A stretch of 64,000 bases of DNA. It comes from Bacillota bacterium. Lineage in GTDB: Bacteria > Bacillota > Clostridia > Acetivibrionales > DSM-1351. The translations under genes were made by a program, and so were the position numbers. Shown here one piece after another: positions 18,799 to 30,000 of this stretch. The DNA is taken from NCBI GenBank assembly GCA_023393115.1, contig JAEWMS010000023.1, forward strand, positions 25,659-89,658. The letters run 5' to 3'. How positions within the stretch are numbered: the first letter of the stretch is position 1; every line of letters starts with the position of its first letter. The notes under the pieces were generated by a model, which was not told the DNA's origin, searched no databases, and saw nothing but the letters and a program-made list of their open reading frames with translations.

Positions 18799-19608
18799 TC
18801 AGGTTAATTTCACTAACCTGTCATTTATAATGCTAAGTAACCACTCCCTTTCTCCAGGTATATTGTCTTTGAGTCTTGCGGCCGCAACAGGCAGCATCCA
18901 TGCATCAATATCCTCAAATTTAGCATCGGTAAGTTTCAAATAGGCGTTTAAATAAGTACAACTTGCAAGATATTTCGGATAACAAAAAAACATGGCAAAT
19001 GCTTCAGGCATCCCAGCAGGTACTGTTGGTGAATTAATCATCAGGTAAGTCCTGGCAACATCCCCTAACGGGTTTCCAATATATGCACCATTCCAATCAA
19101 TAGGTACAAGTTTCGCACCTGAAACAATGATATTATTAAAGTACAAATCGCCATGGCAAATACTAGTACCGGCGGGTAGACTCTCCATATATTCAAGTAT
19201 TCTTGCTTCCCTGTCCCCCAGCAAATAAGATGAGCACCCTATCATAAATGTAAATCTTTCTTTCTGACTCAGTAACCCATTTGATGAAAATCCATGAATA
19301 TTGAATTGCAAATCTGCCATGCGCTGAATATAGTAATACAAATTCCAGGGTTCTGTCATCAATTGCTCGGTTATTGATTTTCCATATATTCTTTGGTATA
19401 TTATGCCTTTCCGTCCGTCAATTTCGACCTTGTCATATACGGCAGGTGTTTCTATACCTGCTTGATGGACCATGTGTCCCACATCTGCTTCGTGGTTTAC
19501 CCAGTCGTCGGTACTATACTTTTCAAAAAACAGCTTCAACACTTTATCCTGACCCCACTTATAAACTTCTGAGGTTACACCGTTACCCAAAAATCTTCCT
19601 TTTTCCAT
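18799..19608 (-). CDS. Aminoglycoside phosphotransferase/choline kinase-fold protein
   Basis: A 269-residue APH-family small-molecule kinase. The N-lobe has FLGNGVTSEVYKWG (P-loop-like) and VLKLF (ATP Lys). The catalytic loop is CHGDLYFNNI (residues 151-160) and the metal-binding Asp171 lies in PIDWNGAYIGNP, all conserved. It starts 11 bp after the thioesterase gene with GGAG at 6 nt, so the two are co-transcribed. Possible roles are phosphorylation of a pathway product or alcohol, or self-protection. The substrate cannot be inferred. Confidence 0.82.
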   Translation of the reverse strand: MEKGRFLGNGVTSEVYKWGQDKVLKLFFEKYSTDDWVNHEADVGHMVHQAGIETPAVYDKVEIDGRKGIIYQRIYGKSITEQLMTEPWNLYYYIQRMADLQFNIHGFSSNGLLSQKERFTFMIGCSSYLLGDREARILEYMESLPAGTSICHGDLYFNNIIVSGAKLVPIDWNGAYIGNPLGDVARTYLMINSPTVPAGMPEAFAMFFCYPKYLASCTYLNAYLKLTDAKFEDIDAWMLPVAAARLKDNIPGEREWLLSIINDRLVKLT

Positions 19609-19619
19609 ATCCTTCTCCT

Positions 19620-20105
19620 TTACTGAATTAACTCATGTATACCAAAAGACTCGTGAAAGGATACATTTCCCACATTATCTAAAAAATTTGCTTTTTCTGA
19701 AAATACCTTAAGGGTTGAGAATATATCAGGTGCGGCTTTTTCAATATTTAGAGGTGTTATGTTTTTATCAGTCCAAGCATGAACTGAATAGCCAACTGCT
19801 ATAAGCTTTCCGCTTTTTATGTTTATCACTTTGTATTCAAACTTTAGCTTAACGCAAGACATATATGATATTGCTGTGGTAACAGCTATCTCATCTCTAA
19901 ACTTGGCAGGACTCTTAAATTTACATTGTATTTCGGAAAGCGGAAGATAGAATCCCCGATTACTGATATGTGAATTAGATATGCCCGCTTTCTTTAAGTA
20001 ATCTGTCCTTGCGACCTCAAACCACCTTGGGTAATTAACATGGTACACAATATTCATTCTGTCGATTTCCATATGCTTAACATAAAATGTAGTTCTTGTT
20101 GTCAT
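19620..20105 (-). CDS. 4HBT-family acyl-CoA/acyl-ACP thioesterase
   Basis: A hot-dog-fold thioesterase of about 161 residues. The signature HMEIDRMNIVYHVNYPRWFE carries the likely catalytic Asp15 and the helix-capping HVNYPRWFE segment typical of 4-hydroxybenzoyl-CoA thioesterases. The start at 20105 (MTTRTTF) is chosen for its AAAGGA site 8-9 nt upstream. In-frame upstream codons look like leader sequence. It is first in the unit with the APH-fold kinase. In this context it could release or edit acyl groups on the ACP or CoA. Confidence 0.85.
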   Translation of the reverse strand: MTTRTTFYVKHMEIDRMNIVYHVNYPRWFEVARTDYLKKAGISNSHISNRGFYLPLSEIQCKFKSPAKFRDEIAVTTAISYMSCVKLKFEYKVINIKSGKLIAVGYSVHAWTDKNITPLNIEKAAPDIFSTLKVFSEKANFLDNVGNVSFHESFGIHELIQ

Positions 20106-20320
20106 ATTCCGCATCCTTTCATAAATTAACTTTATGTTAATAAAAACTGATCCCATTGGCATTTATTATGTACACTCTATCCTAATCAATAGAATTGATG
20201 CCTTTGTTAACATAAATTCAGTCTTAATAGCATTAACATTATATGAATGTTCCACTGAAATGTGACAATGATTATGTAACCTGCTTATGAAATATAAATG
20301 GCCTTTCCTACATCGAAACC

Positions 20321-20370
20321 AACGAAAAAAATGCCGATGAAGATATGAATCTTCCGGCATTTTTTTCGTT
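20321..20370. terminator. Bidirectional terminator
   Basis: AACGAAAAAAATGCCG..GAAG pairs with CTTCCGGCATTTTTTTCGTT around an 8-nt loop, with a 2-nt bulge. The A-run and T-run on either side make it functional in both directions. It closes the chemoreceptor gene. Confidence 0.88.
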
Positions 20371-20385
20371 TACTTTTCTGGATAC

Positions 20386-22395
20386 TTAATTCAGTTTAAA
20401 CTTACTTAGTTCCTCATTTAATTTCTCAGCTAAATTCTGAAGTCCCATTACGTAATTATTAAATTCGTCCATAGTCGCATTAATTTCTTCTACTGAAGCA
20501 GAAACCTCTTGTGAAGCTGCAGCTGCCTCCTCTGAAGTTACTGATATGCTTTCAATGTGTCTGGTAACTTCTTCTTTTTGTTTATTTATATTTAAAACCT
20601 GCTCTTTTATGCTATAAACCATATTCATCAAGTTATTTATTGAAGAATATATTTCGTTAAAAATCTCAGTAGTTTCTTCTACGGTTCTGGCCTGGTCAAT
20701 AACAAGACTCTTAGATTGTTGCATGGCACTTACTGCTGTATCAGATTTACTTTTGATCCCTTCAATTATTCTTTGTATTTCCGCAGTAGAACTCTTAGAC
20801 TGTTCAGCAAGCTTTCTAATTTCATCAGCTACTACAGCAAAACCTTTGCCTGTCTCGCCTGCTCTGGCAGCTTCAATACTTGCATTAAGGGATAATAGAT
20901 TAGTTTGTTCAGTAATTTGATTAATGGTGTCAGAAATCTTACTAATCTCCTCTGTACTCCTGCTCATATCGTCTACTATTTCACTTACGGTTTCAGTATT
21001 TCTCTTTGTCTCTTCCGATTTAACCATAAGAAACTTTACTATTTCCAGACCCTTATTGCTCAAAATCATGGTGTTTTCAGATATATTGCTCATTTCAGCG
21101 GTTGAGTCCGATATCTGTTCTAATTCATATGCCAGTCCTCCCATTTCAGAAGCTGCTCCCTGTGTACTTGAAGCCTGCACCATCGTTCCCTGTGATATTT
21201 CATCTATTGCTTTAGATACTTGACCTACCGAAGCAGTTGTTTGCTCCGTCATAGTTGATAAATTACTTGAGGTCTCAAGGACTGTTTGTGATGATAATTC
21301 AACATTTTTTAACATATTTGATATATTAGATATCATAGAATTAAAGTCTTTTGCCAGAGAACCTATCTCATCCACTGCCTTGACATTCACGGCTTGTGAT
21401 AAATCTCCTTCTGAAGCCTTTTCCATGACATGCTTTATTTTCTTAATATTTGATGACAATGATTTCGAAATAAATATGGATAGAACCAATGCTGCTAATC
21501 CGGTTAGTATTACAAATATTATAAGAAGATTAAATATTCCCCCGGTATCTTTTCTTAATTCATTTTGTTCCATAGCACCCAGTAAAGTCAATCCTGTTAT
21601 AGAACTTTTTGTATATACTGCATATTTCCGCTCTCCCTTATATTCATAAACAGTAAAGCCCGTTTCGTTACTTTTTACCTCATTCCATACGGGTAATTTA
21701 GCAAAGGTATCTGTTCCTATAAGCGTTTCATCAGGATGTGTCAGTAACATACCACTCTTATCCAGCAGCACTGCATACCCATCAGTGCCAATCCTTATTT
21801 CGGAGAGGTCTTCGGAAAGAGCAGAAAAATCTATGTCAATACTAACGACTCCAACTATTTGACCATCTTTTTCTACAGTTTTAGAAATAGAGATTACTGT
21901 ACTTCCATCTGATGCAGTTATGTACGGCTCTCCAAATACCAACTTACCCCTATTTTCTATGGCATCTTTATACCAGGGTCTTGATGAAGGGTCAAAATCT
22001 GCTGGCAATTCCACATTAGGATAACAGTAGAAGTCCCTTGTAGCCGTCCCCATATATACATTCTGTATATTTTGGTTACTGTCCATCACTCCCTTAAGAG
22101 CATCCATTAAATTTGGCAAATATTCAGAGTTACTCTCAATATTAATGAAATTAATATTATTACTTAGCATTCGCACAAAATCGCCCTTTGCAGTAAGCTC
22201 GTTATCAATGCCCCTGTTTACTTCCCTAAGTAATTGAGAGCTTGTACTCTCTAATTTGTCCACTAATGTAGCTCTTGTTTGATAGTAAGAAAATGCACCC
22301 AGAAGAATCAATGGGATCAAGCAGATACTGATTAAACTAATAAGTAATTTACTTCTGATGCTTTTCAATTTAAACTTAAATTTTGTCTCTTTCAT
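20386..22395 (-). CDS. Methyl-accepting chemotaxis protein with dCache sensor
   Basis: A 669-residue chemoreceptor. TM1 is at about residues 18-36. A periplasmic-type dCache domain follows to about residue 285 (SRPWYKDAIENRG and SIDIDFSALS are typical), then TM2 near 287-308, HAMP (VDEIGSLAKDFNSMI), and a methyl-accepting/signalling domain. The invariant hairpin tip appears as EQTNLLSLNASIEAARAGE. It directs motility toward or away from a small molecule bound outside the cell; dCache domains often bind amino acids or organic acids. AAAGGA precedes the ATG. An 8-bp inverted repeat (ATCAAAGT/ACTTTGAT) lies in its leader at about 22434-22465. No chemotaxis partner gene is nearby. Confidence 0.93.
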   Translation of the reverse strand: MKETKFKFKLKSIRSKLLISLISICLIPLILLGAFSYYQTRATLVDKLESTSSQLLREVNRGIDNELTAKGDFVRMLSNNINFINIESNSEYLPNLMDALKGVMDSNQNIQNVYMGTATRDFYCYPNVELPADFDPSSRPWYKDAIENRGKLVFGEPYITASDGSTVISISKTVEKDGQIVGVVSIDIDFSALSEDLSEIRIGTDGYAVLLDKSGMLLTHPDETLIGTDTFAKLPVWNEVKSNETGFTVYEYKGERKYAVYTKSSITGLTLLGAMEQNELRKDTGGIFNLLIIFVILTGLAALVLSIFISKSLSSNIKKIKHVMEKASEGDLSQAVNVKAVDEIGSLAKDFNSMISNISNMLKNVELSSQTVLETSSNLSTMTEQTTASVGQVSKAIDEISQGTMVQASSTQGAASEMGGLAYELEQISDSTAEMSNISENTMILSNKGLEIVKFLMVKSEETKRNTETVSEIVDDMSRSTEEISKISDTINQITEQTNLLSLNASIEAARAGETGKGFAVVADEIRKLAEQSKSSTAEIQRIIEGIKSKSDTAVSAMQQSKSLVIDQARTVEETTEIFNEIYSSINNLMNMVYSIKEQVLNINKQKEEVTRHIESISVTSEEAAAASQEVSASVEEINATMDEFNNYVMGLQNLAEKLNEELSKFKLN

Positions 22396-22608
22396 GTTGA
22401 ATAGTCCTTTCTCTCATCGTAGTATGTGTAGAAAATCAAAGTTTTCTATCTGACATCACTTTGATATACTCACGATTATACATAATATATACTATTTTTG
22501 GACTATATTCAACATTTTACGTCATTGTTCGACATTTTCTCAACGTTGGCTGACAATACATTTGTGACAATCAGCAAGTAAATTCCCGCATGAACTGTTT
22601 ACAACATA

Positions 22609-23250
22609 TTATTTTAACAGACCAAATTTCTGTTTAGCATATTTCAGAATGATATGCGCACACTCATCGAGGCCAACCTTGCTTGTATCAAAACAAAGGG
22701 TATACTGAGTCGAATCAGAAAATTCATGTCCCGTAAATATCTTATAATAGTTGCTCCTCCTCTTATCGCTTTCTGTTATCATTTTTATTGCATCTTTCTC
22801 ATTTAAATTGTATAAACTCTGAACACGACTTTTTCTAAAATCGACATCACCATGCAAAAATACACTGATGTGGCGCGGATGATCTCTAAGTATATGTGAC
22901 CCGCCCCTGCCTATAATAACTGCTGAATTATCCTTTACAGTACGTTCTATTATTTGCTTTTCAACATTAAATACTAATCGATCATCCGGTATAAAAAACT
23001 TTGGTGGAGTGTAAATAGGGTCGTTAATAACCTTAGAAGTCTTGAAGATTGATTCCAGAAATGAGGCAGGTCTTTCATCATAAATACTTAACTCTTCTTC
23101 AGAAATATTGAATTCTTTTGCGGCCTCATTGACAATTTCCCTGTCCAAATATAAAACATTTAATCTGTTAGACAACTGCTGTCCGATATATGCTCCGCCG
23201 CTTCCTAACATACGACTAATAGTAACAACAAATGGCTCGATTTGTATCAT
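22609..23250 (-). CDS. Cytidylate kinase-like family protein
   Basis: A 213-residue P-loop protein of the cytidylate_kin2-type family common in clostridia. The N-terminal loop SRMLGSGGAYIGQQLS takes the place of a canonical Walker A, followed by LYLDREIV. Later blocks AVIIGRGGSHILRDHP and DKRRSNYYKIFTG match nucleotide-kinase-like LID and core elements. The start at 23250 (MIQIEPF) is chosen because GGGAGGG sits 6 nt upstream, excluding five extra codons. The true substrate of this family is uncertain. It lies downstream of the broken exporter remnant. Confidence 0.82.
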   Translation of the reverse strand: MIQIEPFVVTISRMLGSGGAYIGQQLSNRLNVLYLDREIVNEAAKEFNISEEELSIYDERPASFLESIFKTSKVINDPIYTPPKFFIPDDRLVFNVEKQIIERTVKDNSAVIIGRGGSHILRDHPRHISVFLHGDVDFRKSRVQSLYNLNEKDAIKMITESDKRRSNYYKIFTGHEFSDSTQYTLCFDTSKVGLDECAHIILKYAKQKFGLLK

Positions 23251-23299
23251 GGATATCCCTCCCATTATAAATTGATTTATATATATTGGTTCTTTTTAA

Positions 23300-23846
23300 T
23301 CAGATTTTCTGGTTCTCCTCTTTTATTAATAAAGACAAAACCAAAGAAATTAAAGGCATTGCTATCATACAAATAAAAGTTATATCAACACCTTTCAAAG
23401 CAGCATTCAGCATGCCTGATTTATAAAGTACAGCATTTGTTTTGGCAAGCCCTTTATCAGGAGAATTGGATGAAGTGACGATTGTCATTATAGTAATCAA
23501 TATTGCAGAGCCAATGGAACCTACCAACTGTTTTGTCGTATTAACAACCGCAGTTCCATGAGCCAGCAGTTTCTTTGGCAGGTCATTCATTCCTGATGTC
23601 TGTAATGGCATTATAACAAGGGCTATTCCAATATATCTTATAGCATATGTGACTGTAATATAAGCAATAGATGTATCTTCCTGTAAGTATAAAAGGTATA
23701 GTTGAAATAACTAACAAGATAAGTCCAGGTATAGCTAGTTTTTTTACACCATACTTATCGAACAATCGCCCGGATACCATCATCATAAATGCCATAAACA
23801 GTGCTCCAGGGAGAAGCACTAAACCGCTTATATCACACATCATCAT
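23300..23846 (-). pseudogene. Remnant of a DHA2-type (EmrB/QacA) MFS exporter
   Basis: Only the C-terminal half of a roughly 480-residue drug:H+ antiporter remains, in two frames. The first segment (LVLLPGALFMAFMMMVSG, RLFDKYGVKKLAIPG) runs from 23846. A frameshift near 23690 moves the continuation (ITVTYAIRYIGIALV, MPLQTSGMNDLPKKLLAHG, LVGSIGSAILITIM) into another frame ending at 23300. The N-terminal six or so helices are absent. It sits between the giant surface-protein gene and the cytidylate-kinase-like gene. It was perhaps once an efflux pump of this accessory region. Confidence 0.85.
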
Positions 23847-23960
23847 TATGTCAAAATTGCATATTGATGATATTACACCTCTTATTTTCCTATGTCAATT
23901 GTGACATGTAGACAGAGTACTTGGCTTCGAAAGGCATACCCTTGAAATATGGAGTTCCAT

Positions 23961-24006
23961 AGAAAAAGAGCCGGGCACAAAATTTTTCATTTTAATGCCC
24001 AGCTCA
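23961..24006 (-). terminator. Terminator of the giant surface-protein gene
   Basis: GAGCTGGGCA and TGCCCGGCTC (minus strand) form a 10-bp stem with one G-U pair and a long AT loop, followed by TTTTTC. It marks the end of the long minus-strand array that begins near 46.8 kb. Confidence 0.75.
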
Positions 24007-24038
24007 ATATACTTCTTTAAGTTCTTTTTACTATTTTA

Positions 24039-27000
24039 TCAAGTAAGCAGATTATATAAAATCTGTACAAACTCAACTCTCTTTGATTTACCTTTTGGTA
24101 AAATCTTATCGTCTGTTCCTGTAATAATTCCATTGGAAGTAAAGTAGTTAACTGCTTCGTTCGCCCATGGTGCAACATCCTGTTTGTCGTCGAAATCTGA
24201 AATTTCCTTTCCAGTACCCTTTGGCAATTGATCTGTAGATTTTAGATAGCTATACAATAACGCTATCATTTCTTCTCTACTTATCTCCTTATCAGGATTA
24301 AACTTATTGTTTCCTACTCCACTGCTTATACCGAGTTGCTTAGCTGCCGAGGCGTAACCTTCGTAATAGCTTCCAGGCTTCACATCAGAGAAGTTGTCCC
24401 CTGTCATAGGCTTAATTCCATAAGCTTTACTCAACATAGTAATGAACTGTCCTCTGGTAACCTTCTGATTTATTCCGAAGTTGCCATCGCCAATGCCACT
24501 TGTTATCCCTCTTGCCGCAATGAATTTCACCGCATCGCTGTACCAGGCTCCATCCTTTATATCGTTGAAATTCACCTCATTATATCCTATGAAGAAGGTT
24601 CCACCTTCAGCAAGAGTAATGTTTACAGCATTAGTTTCTGCATCGTAATAGCCTCTCAACACTTCTAATTCACCAGTTCCAGAAATACCGTACACCACAA
24701 TACAGTTAGGATCTTCGTTATTTAGTAATGTGTATGGTACTGTCACCGAAGCATGTCCTGAACCAAAGTCAGTTACACTCTTTCCGTCGCTTGTAATTTC
24801 AAGACTATATCCTGGTCTATTTTCTAACATGGCCTTTACTTTCTCCGGCTCGTTAGCTTTTGACAAATCAATATCATTTGCATCGTTCTTTTCTATAACA
24901 ACTGAAATGCTGTCGCCAATTTCCTTATTTGCCGCTATTTCCTTCAAAGCTGCTCCATCTAAGGTCGTAGTGGCTAATCCTGAAGTAATTTGTAACTGTA
25001 CATTTCCAATGGTCGCCAACTTATTCAGAGTTGAGCTACTCAATTGAAGCTGTGTAGAATCACTGTTACCGATATTTCCAACGTTTATTACAATTGTCTG
25101 TGATTCAACAGTTGCATTTTTCGTTACTTCAGATATTAATTGGTTTGCCATTTTTTCATCCATAACTACAGCTGCCACACCATCATTTACTGTTGCGTTG
25201 GCATCAACACTTATGTATATCTTGTTATTTTCATTACTTACAGATACTCCCTGTTTAGTACCAGTTGTAGTCTCAGTAACTACTGAACCAGATGAAGAAC
25301 TTCCACCTGTGCTGGTTGAAGGCTCTGAAGGCTTTACAGGATCTACGGGAGGCGTTCCTGTGTAAACTGTAACAGCAACATTTTCAATTTTAAGAACACT
25401 ACTTGGTAATGTTGCCGGTGAAGTCAATTGCTGCGCTAAAGGTGCAACTGTTCCTCCTGCCAAGCTACCCTTGGTTGCTACACTAATAGTTGTTGTAGGC
25501 ATTAATACTGCCTGTACTGTTGCAGTACCGTCTGATATTGCATATAAAGTGCCATCTGCAGCAACTTGTACAACATTTGGATTAGATGAAGTGTATTCAA
25601 CTACCATTTCATCTCTTAGAGCCGCTTTTTGTCCTGCAACTGCTTCTTTGTAGGTAATGTTAGGTTCTATTTTGCCAGTTGTTCCTTTTCGGATAGACAT
25701 TTTCTCGTTGATGCTAAAGTCGGTTACTTCATTCATAACCTCAACAGCCCTTGTTGGAGCACTTCTCACAACTGCCAGTTCGTCCTTAATACTTCCCACA
25801 CCAACTTTTAATTGGGCCATTTCCTTAAGTTCTTGGACTGGTTGCCCATCTTCAGGTAATACTTCTCTGGAATATGAATTCGGTATTTCAACTTCCTTCG
25901 AGAAGTAAGAACTTTCGCCTTGGTTCAAGGTAACCGGTACATAATCTATAATGCTCTCAATGCCGTAGCTGTCTACAACACTGATTTCAACATTTAGTGC
26001 ACCATCCTTATTTCCAGCGTTGGTGATTGTACCGTCAAGTACTATTTTTCCGATATCAATGAACTCATACCTTAAATCAGAAATCTCTGGTATTGCCTCA
26101 AAAGTAAATGATTTTTGAGCTTCAATGCCGTCCTCTAAACCTTCATATTTAAGAACTGCTTTAATGCTGATATTACCATCGTTTTCAGGTATTTCGTAGA
26201 GTATTTGTGCATTAAACTCGTCTCCGCCTAAGAGTGCAGGCTTGCTAACCTCAGAAGCAGACTCACTGTTCTCATAATATGTTCCATAGAATTTCGTATC
26301 AACTAAAGTTTCTATTCCGCCTACAATCTGATAAAATTCCACTCTAGCGCCATGAATTACATCAATACCTGTATTCTTCACAAGAGCACTTACTGCAACC
26401 TGTTCTCCCACCTGTGGCTTTTCTCTTCCAAAGGATATTGAGCTATCAGTAAACTCAACTCCAGAAGCTGGCTTAAAGGTAAGAGATCCAAGTGCTCTCC
26501 ATGCTGTATCATGCTTGAATACCTTTCTATTACCACCTGCATTTTCGAGTGTTTGCATATACTTAATGAATGCAACTTTCAATCCTTCATTACCTTCTAA
26601 GGCTGCAACACCTAACTCGTCATAATTTGCACCTTGTTGTGTGGTAATTTGAATTGGTTTGCTCCAACCAGCTTTACCAGTAGGTACATAGTTTTGTTTA
26701 ATTATTGGGTCTCCTGCTTTTGCCGCACCTTTAAAGCCATTTACGTCTTCAGTATTTAAGTAATCTATTACCTTAGCTACTCCATTCTCTATAATTTTAT
26801 CAGGATAGTATCCTATGCCATAAGTGGAGTAATCAAACTGATACGTTTTACCATTAGCTGTAAATTCAGTATCTCCGTTCTCGTCAAGGTAGTCCAACTG
26901 AGCCCTTTCAATCATAATTTCAGGCTGCCAGCGTGAAATGAATATCTGCTTTTCTCTTTCTTGATTTTCAGGATCTGCAGCTGCACTAACATCGTCCTTA

Positions 27001-30000
27001 TTCTTTAATACTGTCTTATACTCTGTCCATACCAGATATACATCACCGTCATCACTGGCAACAACATCATAGCTTGATATTGCGTTATCCTCAGTTGCCT
27101 CGTTTCCTTCGGTAGGATTAGGATTTATGTTCTTATCAACAGCAAGAACGATGTCTCCCCACTTGCCTGTAGAAACTTCTTTACCCTGCATCTCACCTTC
27201 GCCTGTTAGGTGTTCAACATTTGCGTAGTTTTCGTTGTTCTTGTCTATAACATATACTGATAGGTCACTTCTTAAATCTTGTTTCTTCAAACCGTATTTA
27301 ACAAGACCAGAAATATCCATATAAGCTATGCTTCCGTTCCTGTTCCAGAACAAATATGTTATTCCATTGGTACGTACAAACTTCGGCTGGGAATCCTTAA
27401 CACAATTTTCCTCACTAACTTTGCCATTAATTTTTACTTTATCAGTAGTAAGTCTAATTGGATGACTAAAGCTATTCTCAGAGAAATTGTATATCTGTAA
27501 ATATAGTTCCTGATCATAATCTGTCGATAAATCCCAATCCTCGTCTGTGGTGTAAGCGAACAACGCCAAACCATTGTAGGAAATAACCGCAGTGTCCACA
27601 ACACGGGGGTCAATCACATCTTCAGCAGCCAGCAGTGTAGCTTCTTGCCTTACTGATACATTTTCAGGCTCAGTATACGTATTTCCATCCAAATCTGTCG
27701 TTGTACCGCCACCTGTAATAGTCTTAGTTTCTGTAATTTCTGCATACTGGCTCACATCTAAGAATCTCTGACCGTACCAATCGTTGAAATAATCGTCTAT
27801 GGTGTATCCAGCAGGTAGGGTATTATTCAGAATTTGCTTGCTTATGCTATCAGCGATTGCATCTTTCTCATCATCCGAGAAACTGCTAGCATCATTCCAT
27901 ACCCAAACTCCAGATTTCTTCTCTGCAAATCTGTAAGTTATAAGTGAGAATGCATTAATAATGTCTCCAACTACAAGCTGCGCATCTTCATCACTTACCT
28001 TAGTTCCAGAATCATCTATTGAGTCTTCTACAACTTTAGCATTTTGTACTCCATCATAGTAATCTGATTTTATGTAATAAAGCAATATTCTACCAGTTGT
28101 AGAGTCATACGCTGCTCTCGGAGATGTATCTCCACAATAGTCTCCCACTATGATACTTGGACCAGAGGTAACTTCCGCTCCTCCGCCGATTTCTCCTACT
28201 GTAATAGCTCCTCCACTGGTACTTACTACTGTTCTACCACTGGTATGGGTAACTTCAGTTGGAGCACTCATAGTTTTTTTAGCTACATTAAAGAATGCAA
28301 CACTTATATCCATGTGGGTAAGAACGTCAATTTCTTTATCATCCTTGGTAAATTCCCTACTTGCATCTGACCAGGAAATCATTATTTCTCCATTGCCCAG
28401 ATCAAGTACATCAGGAGCTTCGTCAAGGGTACCATCATCATCAATTAATTCTGGGAGTGACGCTTTACCATCGGCATCTATAATTGAATAGTATACCGCC
28501 GTTCTATTTGCTGGATTTGTATTGTCGGGATCTCTTTCAGGTACATCATCAAGGAATACCCAAAGTATCTCACCATTCGGTAGATTCACAAGCTTATTCG
28601 AAGGATATGGATATGCTCCGCTTTCACGTGCAATACGTTCCTTTATACTTTCTGAACTGCCATTACCTGCCATTAGGGCTCTAAATAACCTTGGACTTTC
28701 ATCTCCAACCCATTCGCTTCGGTTGTCGAGATAATCTCTAGATATCTGGTCAAATCCATCTAAAGGTTGGTAGAGTCCGCTTTGTCTTGCCATCATAGCT
28801 TTCTTTACTGTATGAGCGCCCCATGTTTTAGATATTATTGTCCATTCTTTTGAGAAGAATAAAAATCTAACTCCAAAAGCTGCTGAGAAGGACACGGAGA
28901 TACCAATGCCTAAATCAACAAAGGTAGAATCAACCGTTACTTCTGCGGTTCCAGTGAGATAAGCTTTTAATAGAGACACACCTACTCCCAGCTCAACACC
29001 TACTCCTATGGTTATACTTATACCTACCTCTCCAGTAACCATTCCTTTCCAACTGGTACGAGCATCTAAAAGCGGAGGATTATCTTCATCCTTTGGCACT
29101 AACGCTCCACTAAGTTCTACTCCAACTGAAAAACTAAAGGATGCGTAAACTGGAATACCAATTGGTGTTATGTATGTAAAGGTGACACCCATACTCATTC
29201 CAACTTCTCCGCTTATGGCAAGCTGGTTGAAATACACCTTTCCGTCATCCGCTGCTTCATATACTAAAACAACACCTACACTAAATGAGAGATCAGGAGC
29301 GTCTTTGTTAACCTTGGTCTTTGACTTGTTAACGGCGTCAGCCCATCCATCCTTCATGTCGTTATCAAATCCAAGAGAAATTGTAAATAGATTCTTCTCT
29401 GTTTCATTGATTTTCCAGTCGTCAGAACCAGCACTCTTCATGAGTTTACTTCCACTACCATCTGTCAAGGTTTTTATATTGGCTCTATCCTGGTCAGTAA
29501 TCGGTTTTGCATTTCCCGCATTTGTATCTAAAAAGTCTAGTTTAGCTAACATTTGACCAAATAAAGGCACACTTGGAATACGGGTCTGTTCATTACCAGA
29601 ACTATCAATACCCAACTGTATTTTAATATTTTCTGGGTTCTGGACTAAACGTATACCTGTAGCTATTTCTGGATAAGCAGTTCCCTGATCATCTATTGGG
29701 CGTATGAAAATCCTGTCCCCAATGTCCATATTGGTTGGTATACTATTAGGATTTATCTTTGTTACGAACTTTCCAGGTGTTCCCGTTACTTTAGCTACTT
29801 TATAGCTTTCATTCTTTAGACCACCATCTTTATCCCTAGTAACAATTACAGCTTCTTTAATTGCAACTCCTGCCAAACGGCCTGCACTCAAATCAAATTC
29901 AAAGTCATAGTTTCTATCCAGCTCATCATAAAGATTTATAAACCCATTCACTGGTTTCAATTCATCGCCACCGTTTTGGGCTAGTTCATAAAGTTTCATG

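Noticed and set aside
20166..20360. 64-codon minus-strand frame
   Set aside because: It runs through a terminator hairpin, has no ribosome binding site and shows no recognisable pattern.
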